Shown: positions 63,660 to 64,000 of the stretch, one piece after another
Numbering within the stretch: the stretch's first letter is position 1
Layout of the letters: the number at the start of each line of letters is the position of its first letter
Assembly: GCA_002753515.1 (NCBI GenBank)
Contig: PEAK01000004.1
Location: forward strand, 1 to 64,000
Direction of reading: 5' to 3'
Source of the DNA: Magnetococcales bacterium
Lineage (GTDB): Bacteria > Pseudomonadota > Magnetococcia > Magnetococcales > UBA8363
DNA length: 64,000 bases
The notes under the pieces: generated by a model
What the model was told of the DNA's origin: nothing
The model's database searches: none
The model's input: only the letters and a program-made list of their open reading frames with translations
Position numbers and translations under genes: made by a program

Positions 63660-64000
63660 TTACGACCATCCGCCAAGCTCGTCCAAAATAATGGCTTTCA
63701 AGGCGGCCAGCCATGTGGGGGATTGGTTCAGGCAGGGGACGTATGCGAACGATTTACCGCCGTGATCCATGAATGTTTTCTGGCCGGCGATGGCGATTTC
63801 TTCAAGGGTTTCCAGGCAGTCGGCGACGAATCCCGGGCAGATGACCGCCAAATCGGTCATGCCTTGGCCGGGAAGTGTTTTGAGGAGCGTTTGCGTATTG
63901 GGTTCCAACCAGGCCTGGGGACCGAAGCGCGACTGGAACGACAGGGTCCATTGTTGCGATTGCAAGGGGATGGCCCGGGCCAGCAGGTTGGCCGTGGCGC
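63660..64000 (-). CDS. hemH: Ferrochelatase, C-terminal part, cut by window edge
   Basis: The minus-strand frame is open to the right edge; the ATG at 63965 is internal. SQQWTLSFQSRFGPQAWLEPNT, the catalytic-side LAVICPGFVADCLETLEEI and HGGKSFAYVPCLNQSPTWLAAL are characteristic of ferrochelatase, which inserts Fe2+ into protoporphyrin IX to give protohaem. About 113 C-terminal residues are visible. No C-terminal extension or Cys cluster. Confidence 0.93.
   Translation of the reverse strand, partial: ATANLLARAIPLQSQQWTLSFQSRFGPQAWLEPNTQTLLKTLPGQGMTDLAVICPGFVADCLETLEEIAIAGQKTFMDHGGKSFAYVPCLNQSPTWLAALKAIILDELGGWS

Overview
The window is a stretch of chromosome from a Gram-negative bacterium. 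Lipopolysaccharide-type sugar genes, an OmpA-family lipoprotein, squalene/phytoene synthase-family genes, an MCP with a hemerythrin tail, a CHASE2 protein and a complete molybdenum-cofactor block suggest a deep-branching proteobacterium. My best guess is the Magnetococcales/alphaproteobacterial neighbourhood, but this is inference and no 16S gene is present. Coding density is high outside the 28-41 kb region.

Layout. (1) 0-6.4 kb: partial xerC on the minus strand, a short ArsR-type regulator/membrane rhodanese unit with a visible promoter and operator, a CYTH protein, thrC, a PilZ protein, a lytic transglycosylase and an unknown secreted protein. (2) 6.7-11.1 kb: a SulP anion transporter with a UspA protein, then an OmpR/EnvZ-type two-component pair. 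(3) 11.2-20.8 kb: transketolase, two convergent squalene/phytoene synthase-family genes, a flippase-like membrane protein, a cytochrome c, a secreted HExxH protein, the SrkA kinase and the ABC-F protein Uup. (4) 20.8-49.2 kb: a large surface-polysaccharide locus. It holds rfbD on the opposite strand, two glycosyltransferases, an RfaH-type antiterminator, and a long leader with an exact match to the enterobacterial ops pause element. Then come rfbBAC (dTDP-L-rhamnose), rfbFG (CDP-4-keto-6-deoxyglucose), methyltransferases, a Wzy-like polymerase, glycosyltransferases and asnB. The locus ends in a block with the same order as E. coli O26 fnlABC-wbuBC (UDP-N-acetyl-L-fucosamine). A tRNA-Gln with a terminator closes it. 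(5) 49.5-56.5 kb: a CHASE2 kinase-like protein lacking catalytic residues, then a molybdenum-cofactor operon that starts with a MoaE-MogA fusion. (6) 56.5-64 kb: envelope proteins, a TerC protein, an AAC(3)-like protein, a Cache-MCP-hemerythrin receptor, a very small soluble MCP and the 3' part of hemH.

The middle of the polysaccharide locus (about 28.3-41 kb) is visibly more AT-rich and full of scars: an ORF-less group II intron, a decayed second intron end, a 155-bp MITE-like element with an 8-bp direct repeat, two of the window's four copies of a 150-bp palindromic repeat, and a truncated sugar epimerase. Several sugar genes carry 9-11 nt G runs. Together these point to a recombining, horizontally assembled O-antigen-type locus whose long transcript is probably kept going by the RfaH/ops pair. 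The most notable observations are that pair, the repeat that supplies the end of a methyltransferase gene, the intron remnants, the CHASE2 pseudokinase and the MoaE-MogA fusion.
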